A DNA stretch of 64,000 nt from Xiphias gladius. Taxonomy: Eukaryota > Chordata > Actinopteri > Istiophoriformes > Xiphiidae. A program made the translations under genes and the position numbers. The DNA lies in the NCBI RefSeq assembly GCF_016859285.1, contig NW_024401862.1:1-64000 (forward strand). The letters run 5' to 3'. The number at the start of each line of letters is the position of its first letter. The stretch's first letter is position 1. The notes beneath the pieces were generated by a model. It worked only from the letters and a program-made list of their open reading frames with translations, was not told where the DNA came from and did not search any database. Shown here piece by piece: positions 34,516 to 47,027 of this stretch.

Positions 34516-34707
34516 GGTGCCCATCATTCGGATTCTCCCCTTTTGCACCTGGACTTGGAAACGAATAGACCTGTTGCAAACCAAAGCTGTGGAAAGCAAA
34601 CTTTTGGAGAATTTCATTCCTGGAAACAAACTACCGGAAAGCGGATCCTGCTGAAAAACCAAACCTTTGGATCACTGGACTATTGTGGAAAACCGAGGAG
34701 TCTGAAC

Positions 34708-36895
34708 ATGTCCTCCAGTAGACCACGGATCCCGGAGGAGCACCTGCCGGAGGGAGTCGCCCCCCAGCAGGTGCTGGACAACGATGCAGGTAAGACAACT
34801 TTTCTATTTATTCTATATTATTGAAATCATTTTACTTCTGACTGATTCGTTGATTCATCGCGTTAATATCCTTACAAGCTTTATCAGTGTGTAAATCAAT
34901 GTCACTATGAATTTAAAGATGAACAGTTCACATTATGTCATTAGGGCCTGTTGGGAAAACACAGATTTGGTGAAACTAGACACTTCTTCGACGATTATTC
35001 AGTGTGAAATGATTATTTGATGGACAGAATTTCTTAAATTATCCCGGTAAGTTGTAGAATACATGAAGAGTTTGTGTCGTGATTTGAAAACAGTTGTTTG
35101 TTTTTGAGGGCATCAAATTGTCCGAATTTTGCTTCAAAATTATTGGAAAAAAGATGGCGACTGGGCCAAATTTCATATAATGCCAAAAAAAAGTTTTTTA
35201 TTGTGCACCATGGAGACGATGGAACGTTTAGGCCCTAACGTCAGAACGTCCGGACGTACAGGTGGAACCGCAGCGGGGCCTGTTGTTGTGTGTGGTTGGG
35301 ACCCTGAGCTAGCTTGATTCTTGAAGCTTGACTTATTATATCCGGAGCTGATAGCGAGTTGTGTAGTAATTTCATGTTCACAGTCGATCACATTGAATGA
35401 AGTAATTAACAGATATTCCTCAAAATGCACCAAGATATCAATGTTGTTGAGAAGGAGATTAAATGGAAGATGTCTGTTTTTGGACCTTCTTCAGCCTCCA
35501 CTGTCGTGTTCAGTCATCACAGAGTTTGTAGGTGACATTTTGTTACTTCGATAACACTGAAATGCTCTTAGCTCTTTAGTGTGACATTGTTTATTTACTT
35601 ATTTTTGGAGGAGAAGTAAGCCATTTGTTGTTCGACCGGACGCGTGTGTGTGCCATGCGCGCAGCGTAGCGAGTTTCTCCTCTCCTCCTCTCCAGTCTCG
35701 TTGCCAGTTATGAATTATGAGTTGTTGACGGGCACCTCATGATTAAAAACTTTTTAAATTGAGACGATAATTGTTGTTGTTGTTCTGCAATGTATTATCT
35801 ACTCAGGCTTCTGAAGAACTCTAAATGTAACCTTCCTTTTTTATTACATGATTTTATTTTATGGCTGTGAAGAATTGTGTTTTCAGAATTTGCTCTGATT
35901 TGAAATCTCATTAGATTCAACTCAGACTAAACCATTGTTACAATCTTTGCACCAGAGAAAAATACAATGTTTTTAACTTGTAAATATGAAATAATCATTA
36001 CCACAGATGGGCTATTTATTAGCTACAATTTGAAATCAGGTTTTTCAGCTGCTTTAACCTTTTCCTCTCAGGTGGTGTAGACGACATCATTGGACGTCCT
36101 GCAGAAGATGGGTTCCCTGAACTGATCTTGGTTGTGGATGATGACGAAGACAACAATCTCCCAGTCAACATCTCATCTGGTGAGGAAGAGGAGTTTGAGG
36201 AAGACGATAGGGAAGTCGACGAGACCGACTCAGAAAGTGAAATTGGTGAGGTCTGGTCTGGCGACTTCAGCAATGATTCAGGGTACAGCACCATGACTTT
36301 CTCTGAAGAGTACCTTGAAGACGACCTTGAAGACGACTTTAGACCTCTGTCCCCTCTCGTCCAGCAGTTCCCACCAGAAAGCTTTTGGCAGGACTGGAAG
36401 GATGCATCCTTCTTTATTGCTGGCGCACCTCTTCTTGTTGTTCCCGCTCGTATTCCTGATGCTGCTCCCGTTTGTGGTCCTGCCGCTGCTCCTCAGCAGC
36501 TGATGGTCGGGCACCCGCAGGTACCCGTTCAGCCCGAGAAGCTTCCCGAGCAGCAAGTGGAACGACCTGAGGGAAGTGTACTCCCATTTTCTGAGAGGCT
36601 GGAAGAGTGTGCCCCCTCAACTTCAGGCCTCAGCTCCTCCACAAAGAGGACCAGGGAAGAGAACTACACGGGGCAGGTAAGTAGCAAGAGGCCGAGGGTG
36701 AATTCCGAGGAAAACCCTGAAGACGCAGTTCCTTCTACGTCAGGCCTCAGCTCCTTTTCAAACGGAAGCACTCAAGAGAACTACAGGGACTCAGCTCCTT
36801 CAACCTCAGGCCTTGGATTCTTCACAGGCAGGAGACCATGGCCTTTTGTCCCTTTTGGAACCCCAAGATGGGCTGATGACAGCGACTCTGATTAG
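34708..36895 (+). CDS. U4 beta gene: acidic PSTSG-repeat protein, intact (301 aa)
   Basis: Exon 1 is 34708-34789 (identical to U2), exon 2 is 36072-36895. It differs from U2 at one place: two bases are missing after GACTGG and one in the following TTTT run, so RRMHPSFIAG becomes KDASFFIAG with the frame restored, a compensated triple loss. All other features (acidic stretch, three PSTSG repeats, KR...KRPR, WADDSDSD, internal CAG|GTAAGT ending at 36676) are as in U2. Two independent in-frame copies are the best evidence that the beta frame is real coding sequence. Confidence 0.72.
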
Positions 36896-36989
36896 AGTTT
36901 TTGCTAACGCTGTTTGCTGGATGTTTGGGAAAACTGTAAAAACCTTTCATTTGGCGGAGCTGGTGGAGCCCCAAGTAGCATTCGCGTCT

Positions 36990-37039
36990 GTAACTCTCTT
37001 CCCTGCTCCTCCGCAAAGAGGAGCAGGGAAGAGAGTTAC
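36990..37039. repeat. Inverted repeat, 22-bp perfect arms, 6-nt loop
   Basis: Arms 36990-37011 and 37018-37039 around CGCAAA. It is five base pairs longer than the U2 version at 16422. Confidence 0.92.
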
Positions 37040-37189
37040 ACAGAGCAGGTAAGTAGCAAGAGGCCGAGGGTGAATTACGAGGAAAACCCTGAAGATGCAG
37101 TTCCTTCTACGTCAGGCCTCAGCTCCTTTACAAACGGAAGCAGGGAAGAGAAGTACAGGGACTCAGCTCCTTCAAATTCAGGCCTCTGA
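37018..37189 (+). pseudogene. Partial PSTSG block after U4 stop
   Basis: Same truncated block as after U2, from the right arm of the palindrome (RSREESYTEQ) to PSNSGL and TGA. Confidence 0.6.
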
Positions 37190-37369
37190 TTCTTCACAGG
37201 CAGGAGACAATGCCCAAGTAGCCTTTATGCCTTGCAAGGTTGGTAGTGCCCTAGGTAGCGTCTTGCACCAGGGCCCACTTGTATCTTGTGGCTGGATCAT
37301 CTCTTGAAACCTATTTGTACATATGTGGTAGCTAGATGTTCCATTTGTAATCTGGAGGGCTGGCAATTT

Positions 37370-37472
37370 AGAGTCATCAGTCAACCTAATCTGACCTGTG
37401 AGTTTTGTTGACACCTTTGGACTCGGACCCTGCAAGAAAACCCACACAGGCCCAAGGAGAACATGCAAGACC
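37370..37472 (+). repeat. Degenerate dispersed fish repeat, U4
   Basis: Same remnant as at 16796, including GGCCC. Confidence 0.5.
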
Positions 37473-37936
37473 AAAACCTTCTTGCTATGAGATGAAAGTG
37501 CTAAGCAATGCTGCGTGAAATACCTCAGTGCCTCCCTGCAGGAGTATTAAAAGGAGGACCTTGTCCTGGTCAGACTTGCCAGGATTTGCAGTATCCCATC
37601 TGGCCCAGGTATGCTATCCCGGGGTTTAGTGGGGACGTTGTGCGAAGAGGAGCCAAGGATTGAAAAAATAGCAATCCTGCAGGTAATGTAGGAAATGCTC
37701 CACCATAGGAGTCACTGCTCCTGACATGATGTGGGGGAAAAGGTAAGTATGAGTGTCTGACTTGCAAAGGAAATTACCCTCTATAGCCTGTTATATAGAG
37801 ACATAGACACTGTGTAAACTACCTTCGATAAAATATACCTGTTTATCAATTTACTACGTAACATTATTTATTTAATCATTCAACAACTGTTTTATCCTGT
37901 GAACACTGTGTTTCTTGATTTTCAACTAAGCTCTAG

Positions 37937-38465
37937 GTGCCCATACAGAGGTAAGTTAATAATTACTAACAACATTTACAAAAGTGTCCTGCAAATTTTT
38001 GTTTCACTTATTCAATGGCTCAGAGATTATTTCTCTTACTAACTCTTTTATACTTTTATGTAGTTTTTCTTTAGAAGGTGTAGAGGCTTTACCAGACAAA
38101 GGTAAGTCCATGCTAAATGACATCAGTAACAAATGTTTCCTGCTTGTCTGTATATTACTTGTTAATACTTCATTAGGGTTGCTACTATAACTTATTATTC
38201 TCTCATTGGATTGCACTTCCAACAGAGCAGAGCTGTCTGGCATGTTGCTGTATCACAGAGTCAACCAAAATTTTTTTTTTCTTGTGGCAGGTGGAGATGT
38301 GAAGGACGGAGCACTTCCCCTCATCTGCTGCATCCAGCAGAGGCAGCTGTTCTCTCCCAGGCTTCTCTGACGACAGAGAAGACGTTTGCTCCGGACCAGA
38401 TGAGAAGGATGGATGACCACAGGACAAACTGGAAAGCGGTGGTCGCCTGTTTTTCACTAGGCTAA
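37937..38465 (+). other. U4 candidate alternative 3' exons (14 nt, 27 nt, 175 nt)
   Basis: Segments 37937-37950, 38075-38101 and 38291-38465, all with the same splice sites as in U2. Joined to exon 2 at 36676 (687 coding nt so far) they again give an open frame to the TAA at 38463-38465, about 300 residues. Confidence 0.4.
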
Positions 38466-38712
38466 GTGAGTAATCCCCTCACTAAGACTACAGAAGTACC
38501 ACTAGTGACATAAAGTGATGATTAGCTAAAGTTAACATTACATACTGTATGTGGATTAGATTTATTATGGGAACTTTCTTGAATATTATTATTGCGTTGT
38601 TTACAATGTAATTCCATTATTAGAGGCCACATTCAACGAAATAGCTACCTACAAAGCAGAGGTTGTATCACAGTGTCCAAAACAATTCATTACTTGTTTG
38701 ACTACTTGACAG

Positions 38713-39051
38713 GGCAGGACTCGTTCTGTGTCTTCAGCACTCCTGGAGCAGCTGAGAGTGGACGTCCCAGCACTAGAGCAGAGTCCTGAACCACTCTCAG
38801 CAGCCTTTATCCTTCCAGGCACCAAATACGGTCTGAAGACCCCTCCTGCCCCGACAACACCCTCTTCAGTTACCAGTCGAGAGGATGAGGAGCGCCCAAC
38901 GGACCTGCACAGAGGAGGTTGTCACTGCAGTGCTTCTGTGCCAAGGGTTTGGGAAGCTCCTCGCACACACAAATGCACAGGAAGCTTTCACCACCTCTTG
39001 GCTCTGAAATCAAGACAATCAAGAAAGAGACAGACAGTTCTAACTGATTGA
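38713..39051 (+). CDS. Candidate terminal exon of U4 transcript, hypothetical
   Basis: Acceptor CTACTTGACAG. The first bases differ from U2 (GGCAGGACTCGTTCTG against GGCAGGAGGACTGTTCTG), so the shared frame (SSALLEQLRVDV...) is entered in phase 0 here and not phase 1. Around 38895-38950 several small indels change the Cys-rich part (CHCSASVPRVW) but the end (THKCTGSFHHLL, KSRQSRKRQ) returns to the same frame. Confidence 0.35.
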   Translation, partial: GRTRSVSSALLEQLRVDVPALEQSPEPLSAAFILPGTKYGLKTPPAPTTPSSVTSREDEERPTDLHRGGCHCSASVPRVWEAPRTHKCTGSFHHLLALKSRQSRKRQTVLTD

Positions 39052-39260
39052 GAAAACAATGAATTCTAAAAGATTAAAAGCATTTAGCTTTGTTACATTC
39101 AATACAACATGTTACTGTAGATGTATTTACACTTTTTATGTCCTGAGTACTACATTACTACATACTGTCTTGTAATAATTCTTAATATTGTAAACAAAAT
39201 TATAATCTTTCATGTATAATTCAGAAATCTGACACAGTTTGACATGTAACATCCTTGTGA

Positions 39261-39266
39261 AATAAA
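39261..39266 (+). terminator. Poly(A) signal AATAAA
   Basis: Same context as at 18694. Confidence 0.45.
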
Positions 39267-39850
39267 TATTGTAAATGTCATAATTGAATTTGTTTTGATT
39301 TTCATTTGACTAGAAGGTATTACTGTTACAAGTGTAACTTTGTACTGTGGGATTTTGGATACTTACTAAATATACAATAAGTATTATATGCAATACATAT
39401 AATTTTACATGTTGATATAAAAAAATGTTGTAAAATGATCAGGGTGTTAACTTTGTCCATATCACGAATGTAAGTAGTTATCACTGTTAATAAGCCCTAT
39501 TTTATGCATTTCTTCCCTACAATCCCATTGTTCAACTAGTTAAACTCAGTGAAGTTGGGTTAATATAAAGCATCTCAAATCCAGACGCAGGTATACTGAG
39601 ACATTTTGTGATGACTAGTCACAGAGTAGAGTAGAAATATACTTCTTTTGCAGTATCATTGTTGATGAAGCCAAGGAAGCTAATCATCTACTGTTTTTCG
39701 TGACTCATACACAGAACACTAGATATACTACTGATGTTATGTTGTTTTTGAGAGCACAAGTCGCACCTTTTCTACAACTGGTAAATATCTGAAGTTTTTA
39801 AATTAATATAAATATAACTGTGTGTATACTGTTTGTTCAAACGCACAGCT

Positions 39851-40026
39851 ATATGTACACTTAGTGGCCACCTTAAAAGGTGCACCTGTAAAATGTAGTG
39901 CAATCCAACACGACAGCTCAACCATAAATTCTGCCTTATTAAAGATGATAGTGTTCAGTTTTCACTGACACTGTTATTAATTTTACTATATATTTATTAC
40001 TGAAGTTGCCACTGAGTGTATATTCA
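39851..40026. mobile_element. Short MITE-like element, copy 2
   Basis: Copy of 19285 with TTATTAAAG in place of TTTACAAAG. Confidence 0.5.
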
Positions 40027-40877
40027 CGTATTTGATTTTGGCAAGTATTTGAAACTGTTTTTTTTTTAAATAGCTGATGTCAGCACATTCAAACCAATTT
40101 TTTTATTGAGGCTTAGAGACCCACAGCTTCAGATTTCTCTCACATTAATTCGAAGTGGGAGGACTTCTAGTGGTAAGACATAGTGTTCACCCATGTTTTC
40201 GTTTTTACAGATGACTTTCTAAGCAGCACCTATCACTCAACCACATTAGTGACCACATTAGTCACCTCTAAACACTTTGCTGACACTTTACCAACGTGAA
40301 TCTTCCAAAATGTCTGTCCTTTAGTGTCACTTACTTGAGTAACATTTCAAAACAGGCCAGTACAATTTAGGTCTGTCACACCTGAAAGTGTTTCACTGAA
40401 AAAAAAGAAAAAGGAAATTCAAACCTATTTTGTGAGCCACATCTATTTAAAATGTATGAAGTCATGGTTTTTGCACCTTGGGTAAAGGTTTGTCTAATTT
40501 ATTAGTTTATTTATTTATTTCAGTATTACTGATCAATATTTGTGTTGTTTGCTCAAATAATTAATAGTCTGAGCCACTAATTTGTCAAAGCAATTAAATG
40601 ATCAATGATCATCTTGCCAAAAGCTCAATTCTACTTGAAAACTGAAATGGTCCAGGACTTGGAACTATATATGTGATTTTCTTTTGGGTTATACATATAA
40701 CTTATGACAAGATCCCCAAATTTATGTTGTTCCTCCTGAGGTCAGTCCTAGGAGAGCAGTTTGGCTGCCGTTTATAGTGCAAAACAGAAAGACTTTTACT
40801 CTGTAAACTTTGTATGAAATGTGTATAACAAAGTTCACCACACAAGAAAAATCATTTCTGACTAGAATAAAGACACA

Positions 40878-41631
40878 CGGTTAGGAACATAAGTATTTGG
40901 ACAGTGACACAATATTTGTAATTTTGCCTCTGTACACCACCAAGATGGATTTGAAACAAAGCCACAAAGGGGGTTTCACAAAAATATTGCATTAACCGTT
41001 TAGGAATTACAGCCATTTTTATACAGAGTCCCTTATTTTCAGAGGCTCAAAAGTAAATGGACAATTGACCGATAATTAGTTTCATGGCAAAGAGTGGCCT
41101 CTTCCCTCGTTATTTTATGACAAATGAGGCCGATAAAAGGTCTGGAGTTGATTCCAAGTGTTGAATTTGCATTTGGTAACTGTTCGTGGAGGAAGCCGTC
41201 ATTAGGCTGAAATATGAAAACAAACCTATCAGACAGGTGGCAGAAACTTGAGGAGTGGCCAAATCAACAATTTGGTACATTATTAAAAGGAAGGATTGCA
41301 CTGGTGAGCTCGGCAACACCGAAAGGCCCGGAAGACCACGAAGGCCATTAAAGTGGATGATCGCAGAATTCTTTCCTTGATGAAGAAAAACCCTTCACAA
41401 CATCTAACCAAGTCAAGAACACTCTTGAGGAGGTAGGCGTATGAAAGTTGTCCAATTTTTGTCCAATTACTTTTGAGCCTCTCAAAATGAAAGACTATGT
41501 CTAAAAAATTGCTGCAATTCCTAAACAGTTAATGCTATATTTTTGTCAAACCCCTTGAATTAAAGCTGCCGTGGTGTACAGGCAAAATTACGAAAATTGT
41601 GTCACCGTCCAAATACTTATGTTCCGAACTG
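40878..41631 (+). mobile_element. Non-autonomous Tc1/mariner element, copy 2
   Basis: Copy of 20311 carried by the T duplication, with the same stop in the HTH remnant. It has a few extra bases in the left arm (AAATGGACAATTGACC). Confidence 0.8.
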
Positions 41632-42232
41632 TATTGACACACATTACACAGATTCAAGCTAGAATCAATACTGTAATTAAACAGCAATTAACAATTTTGG
41701 CGGTCATGGACACTCGTAAACTTCAGGAAAAAGCGCTGAATGCCAAAGTTAACAAATAACAGCTTTAATGACAGCTGATATGGATTGGTTACTGACACAT
41801 CACACCAATGTTCTGCAACAAGAACAGTGTTTATCTGAGTCTGATTTGAGGCGGTCGTGACTCAGTGTGAAAGTGATTTGTGTTCAACATTTTCATTTCA
41901 TCATCATACCTCTGACACAGAAGGGGACCCACTCTGCTAAGTCTCTCTATTCTCCATATGAAGTTGGTTTGCTTTGCTCAAACTGTCCACAAGATAAAAG
42001 TGATGAGACATGAGAGGAACATTCAGACAGGTCTTTTTTAGTTCACTGTGGCATCACTGTGCACAAACAGGCACCTGTCGCTTTCACCAAATACATCCGT
42101 TCTGCTTTTGCAGCAATCGTCCATGTGCAGGCAAATATTCACAAAGTTAGGGTTCTCACTGCTTGAGTCTTTACAGGCTCACCCAGATGTGCATCGATTA
42201 AGTTCTTGTCCACAAAGCCACTCTTTAGTGGT

Positions 42233-42460
42233 TCACCGCAAATAATATTCAATTGCAGCAGAGAATGCAGCAAAGCCTCCACATCCCAGGACCCCAGCCT
42301 TCAGACCAGCTGCAAGACAAAAAGAATACATCAGAAATAAAGTACTTTTAATTTAAAACATCCGAGGAAATGTACCAGGTCACATACCACGAAATCCGAT
42401 CGCTCCTCCAGTTACACAACCACCGTACACCGCGTTCTTCCAGTCAGATTTGCCTCGGTG
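42233..42460 (-). pseudogene. timm22: timm22 3' fragment, copy 2
   Basis: Exons 42460-42388 and 42309-42233, coding sequence the same as in copy 1, 20574 bases away. Same absence of upstream exons. Confidence 0.88.
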
Positions 42461-42461
42461 C

Positions 42462-42934
42462 TGCAAACATGAAAAACAGACAAAAAAGAAATGATAATTG
42501 TTGTGCATTTGTGTGTGAGGTTTCTAGAGACCAAATAAAATGTAAGAGAAGAAAAAGGCCAGGAAACAGTGAGGGTTCTATTTGGCATGCTGCTATATAT
42601 GAACTGTAATCATTTGGATGAAGAGTTGTTGTCTTGTTTTCTTGTTTTTCTTATGATATCTAGCTTTGTGCAATCATCATGTGGGAAAGTCAAAAACAGC
42701 AAACAGTCCTACACCAGAGGGAGCTATAAGACCATATGAGGCAAGTTAAAAAAGCAGAACAGAACTACCATGAGGTCCCTCAAACATAGTTGTAATGTAA
42801 TGTAATTACAGAGAATGCATGAAGCCTTGTTAGATTATCCCCCTGCACTTTCACGACAAAAGCAAATAGAAATTATTATTAATTATGAAAGATGAGTGAG
42901 TAAACACAACTGCAAACACCCCCGCACAGCTGGT
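42462..42934. other. timm22 intron remnant and breakpoint, copy 2
   Basis: Same joint as at 22390. A ~30-base piece present in copy 1 (ATATATCTACCTTTG region) is missing here near 42655, between short TATC repeats. Confidence 0.7.
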
Positions 42935-43247
42935 GAGTTTCATTTATCAACCTTGTATCAAGTTGGAAATACTGTTCCATTTAAAGATGTGCTGGCCATT
43001 TGTTGTCATGATTTTCCACATTGCTCCCATTGACTTATTAAGTATTTCAGCTGTTTCGTTTGTTTTTCGTTACACTAATGCTCCTGTAGTTTTTCCACCA
43101 ATTACGCATTTGGTACTTTTGGAGCTGTGTCAGGGATCTCATGTTACTTTAAAAACTACCATCACATCTAATGTGACCCACTCTTGTAGCAGTGCCTGTA
43201 AATGTAATTCAGACACTTCCGAATTTCAATCCCTGTCCACAAAGTGA
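42934..43247 (+). pseudogene. Module h, 5'-truncated at the T junction, copy 2
   Basis: As at 22390, with THLVLL. Confidence 0.6.
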
Positions 43248-43763
43248 CATTATGAAATCTTCTTTACTCATTTATTCCTTTGTTTAGAGCTCCAGCCAGA
43301 CATTTTGGCCAATTTAGTTCTCCTGTGGAATAACTCTCGAAATAATTAATTCGTATTTTATTATCCAAATCTCATTACACAGTTGAGTGATGAATAGTGT
43401 CATATTTACATGATGATGCTGTTTTTCTTTACTAGACTCTAGTGAAAGTTCTGGGACCACCATGGGAAAGGTTGAGAGGTCCAGGGGCCAAAGCCTGGGG
43501 TAGTGGTCCGGGATCATGCCCAAGTGTGCATGGTGGTGTCATCAAGTGAGCCCTTTCCAGAAACTGGTTTTATGATTTCAGAAACCAGTCGACTCAACCT
43601 CCAGCATTTTGTCCTGATCAGAGGCATTCCAGAAAAATGGCATTTACATGTATGATTATTCTGTTCAACAGCTGTTTTTGTTTCCTTTTCCTGTCTTTCT
43701 GGCTTTGTGCACGTGGTGGAGGAGGCTGGGTGTATGAGTGACAATGTGGATGTACTTGAATAA

Positions 43764-43783
43764 GTGTGTGTGTGTGTGTGTGT
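43764..43783. repeat. (GT)10 microsatellite, short class
   Basis: Ten units, before the alpha promoter of U5. Confidence 0.95.
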
Positions 43784-46180
43784 TTAAGGGACTATGAGAA
43801 CTTGTGAGGTGTAGAAGTAGCTGGGAAGCCATCCTGATAAATGGCTGGCATGTGTCTCTCTGTACTGACAAACGAGAGAGAACTGCCCTCCCCAGTGAGT
43901 CTTGGCCAAATTAGCCCTATTTATTTTAAATATATATAAAATGTGTGCCTGTACAGTTCTTCGCAACTAGAGAGGAGCTCTGAGGAGTCTGTTTTTTGAA
44001 GTTTATTCAGGTAGTGACGTTCTTTTTAGTCTGAGTTTCATCCACCACGTACATGGTTGGTAAGCTGTACAGAAAAAAACACCAGAAAGTCGGCCAATCA
44101 ATTTCTGATCACTTTGTAGAGTAGAAAGGCCACTCTGAGACATGAGGGTTGTTGGGGGGGAAAAAACCACAATGAATGGAACATTTAGCTTTTTCCTCGT
44201 TGTTGCATTGCAAGCCTATAGGATAATAATCCTATAATCTATAGGATGATTTGTGTAGTTGCCCTCATTGCATGATCAGCTTGTCAATCAAAGCAGGCTG
44301 GGTAACACAAAGGTTAGTTGTCTCTGCCCTCACTAAGACTGGCCAAGGCCCATCTCTGCTCTATACAAAGCCAACCTTTCTGCTATCAAGCCTGCGTCAT
44401 ATCTTAAGATACTGTAAGCACTGCTAGATGAGTACTATTGGATATTTTTAATATAAGATTAAAATCAATTCAAATAAAAACGGTTGTATTTTACTCTTTT
44501 TGAGAAGAATTTCAATATACTGTAATATTGAGGCTAAATGTCAATGTGAACTTCTCCCCCTTTTTTTAGTAAAATAAAAGTTACCAAAAACTCTCACTTT
44601 GTGTCTGACTGTACTTTAGGATTTAAGATCTCCTAGATCAATAATATTGTCTTCTTAGAAACAGTGGATCAGTAACATAAGAACCAATAGCGACAGAAAT
44701 GCTACACCGTAACATTTCCTATCAACATTTTGTAAGATCTCTGAGCTGATTATATGGTGCATGTGACCTTAAATGCCACCCAGACTATCCACTCCATACA
44801 GCACTTTTTCAGTTTTCCACATTGGCAGCGTATCATTTTCAGTCTTGCAGAACCCGACTTGCATTCATATTTCAGCTTTGTGACTGCCTTCAATTTATTT
44901 TTAGAATACACATAATTATTCACGTAATCTTCAAAATCAAATTAGGAGCTAGAATAGTTTTTCCAAGCCTGAAAGATTCAAGTGCATATTTACGGTTTGA
45001 GGACTTTACGCATTGCGCCCCCTGGTGGTCAGTTTTAGGAATTGTTGAAGGTTACCTCCAGTGAAAGTGTAACTCTCCTGACTGGAAATTTGCTAACTCT
45101 CTGATAAGTTGAAATATTTAAGGCAGACTTACAGACCTGCTGAAATCTGTAAATGCATATTCTTAGCTTACACCACCCACAAAAACACCTTTTAATCCTG
45201 GAAACATTAGCTCAGTGTTTCAATGAGGTCCACACTTTGGATCTAAGGCCTAATACAGAACCTGATGATCAGGTTTGAAGCACTTACAACAAAACCTGAA
45301 GCCTAAACTATTTATTTCTTAGATGAGTGTGAGATCTACAGTGGATGGATGATGAGACGGCCTGTTTTTCAAGAGCACTCTTGACTTTCTCTCTCCAACA
45401 ATAAATATTAACAATGACCTCACACAGAGGCTCGGGCTCAGAGGCCCCATGACCTTTTAGGCCCCCAGGCCCATGTCTTGAAGGCCCGATTGGTAATTAA
45501 CCCATAGTTATTACGGCCTTGTATCTCTGATGAGAGATACAAGGTCTGGCCCAGTTCCTCATTATCTGTACGACATAAAAAGTTCATAAATTGATGGATT
45601 TCGCATGAATACACATTTGTATTAACCACATCTTTATCATTCTTAAAAGTTCAATAGTTATCGTATTAGCTGCGCTGTGTGTTGGTCAGTTTGAAAGCCA
45701 ATGACATGGCCACAGCAGTAAACCTTTGTTGAAATGTTTCTTTTATTTTGACAACTAGGTTGTCTGTTTGGGAAATATAGAAAGAATTTAAATGTGTTTC
45801 ACGAACATACAAACATTTTATAGGCTCTCCAGGTGAGTTTCAGTTAAAATGATAACTATATCCTCTGTGAACTCATTCAAGATTTATGTGAACAGTATTC
45901 CAAATAGCATATATCATAGGATATACAGTAGAGCACAAGTTGTTGTAGTCAACATAACAGTAAGGGAAGTTTATAAGACTTTCTTTTTTTTACAAAAACT
46001 GTTCTGACTCATCAGTCAGAATTTAGGACCATTCCTAAAGGTCTGGGAGAAGTCGGAGGTAGTCCGGCAAGGACAGCGCCATCACTGACCTGTTAACAGT
46101 CTTTCAGCTGCTGCAGGTAAATGTGTCTCTCGTTGTGTCAGTGTTTGGGACAAATACGACAATAAAGAGCTTTAAAAACT
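43784..46180. other. Inter-gene spacer upstream of U5, alpha type
   Basis: As the U3 spacer, with the CTCF-like site. No gene seen. Confidence 0.7.
45015..45028 (-). promoter_or_regulatory. CTCF-like motif upstream of U5
   Basis: Identical core to 3911. Confidence 0.6.
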
Positions 46181-46189
46181 TTATTTTGA

Positions 46190-46683
46190 TGGTGCGAGAG
46201 TTACTATGGATCCAGTGAGCTCAGCAACAAAACTGATAACACTGGAGAGGATGGTTTTGCACAACTCTGCACTACATGGACACTGTAAAAACACAACGTG
46301 ATTGAGAACAAAACACACAAGAAGATGTAGGTGCATGTGCACTACAGTAAACCGCACAAGAACGGCGGAAGTGCTCTCAAATGTGTGGGTTTTATCATTA
46401 TGGACATATTAGGTGCTGAGGGAGACAGTCTATGGAAGAAATGGAAAATCATAACTACATATGAACATGGAGACACACAAAATGGACAGTTAATACAATC
46501 TGTTGGTCTGCTTAACTCTCCCGAACGCTCTCTCAAACTTGGTGTCAGTTTCAAATCCAGCTTTGTTGTATTGGCGTAAGTATAACGGAAACACCTTGTA
46601 TAACGTTTACAAGTCAGTAATGACCCAGAAAATAAGAGAAAAAAAAAGAGACAATTAATGGATTTCACTTTGCCACATAACAA
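46190..46683 (-). pseudogene. Divergent minus-strand ORF upstream of U5, broken
   Basis: The N-terminal part is open for 113 codons (46683-46342), with two small losses in the CTCTCTCTC run. It then meets a stop because CACCACAG is CACTACAG here, a base substitution and not a length change. Confidence 0.2.
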
Positions 46684-46777
46684 CCTTATTATAATGTATT
46701 AAAAACACAGAGGTATGAAGGAAATTGAAAAATAAATTGGAAAAAATCAGAAAAATAATGTCTCTTCTCGTCTTTCT

Positions 46778-46836
46778 CGTACACGCACACGCGTGCGTGC
46801 GTCACTAAAAAAAAAACGTCACGGTGGGTATATAAG
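46778..46836 (+). promoter_or_regulatory. U5 core promoter
   Basis: TATATAAG at 46829-46836, ACGTCAC at 46816-46822. Confidence 0.75.
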
Positions 46837-47027
46837 GGTGCCCATCATTCGGATTCTCCCCTTTTGCACCTGGACTTGGAAACGAATAGACCTGTTGCAA
46901 ACCAAAGCTGTGGAAAGCAAACTTTTGGAGAATTTCATTCCTGGAAAGAAACTACCGGAAAGCGGATCCTGCTGAAAACCAAACCTTTGGATCACTGGAC
47001 TATTGTGGAAAACCGAGGAGTCTGAAC

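Larger units (their letters stand above)
39052..40877. other. Segment T copy 2, AT-rich 3' UTR and spacer
   Basis: As 18485-20310; nothing else supported. Confidence 0.6.
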
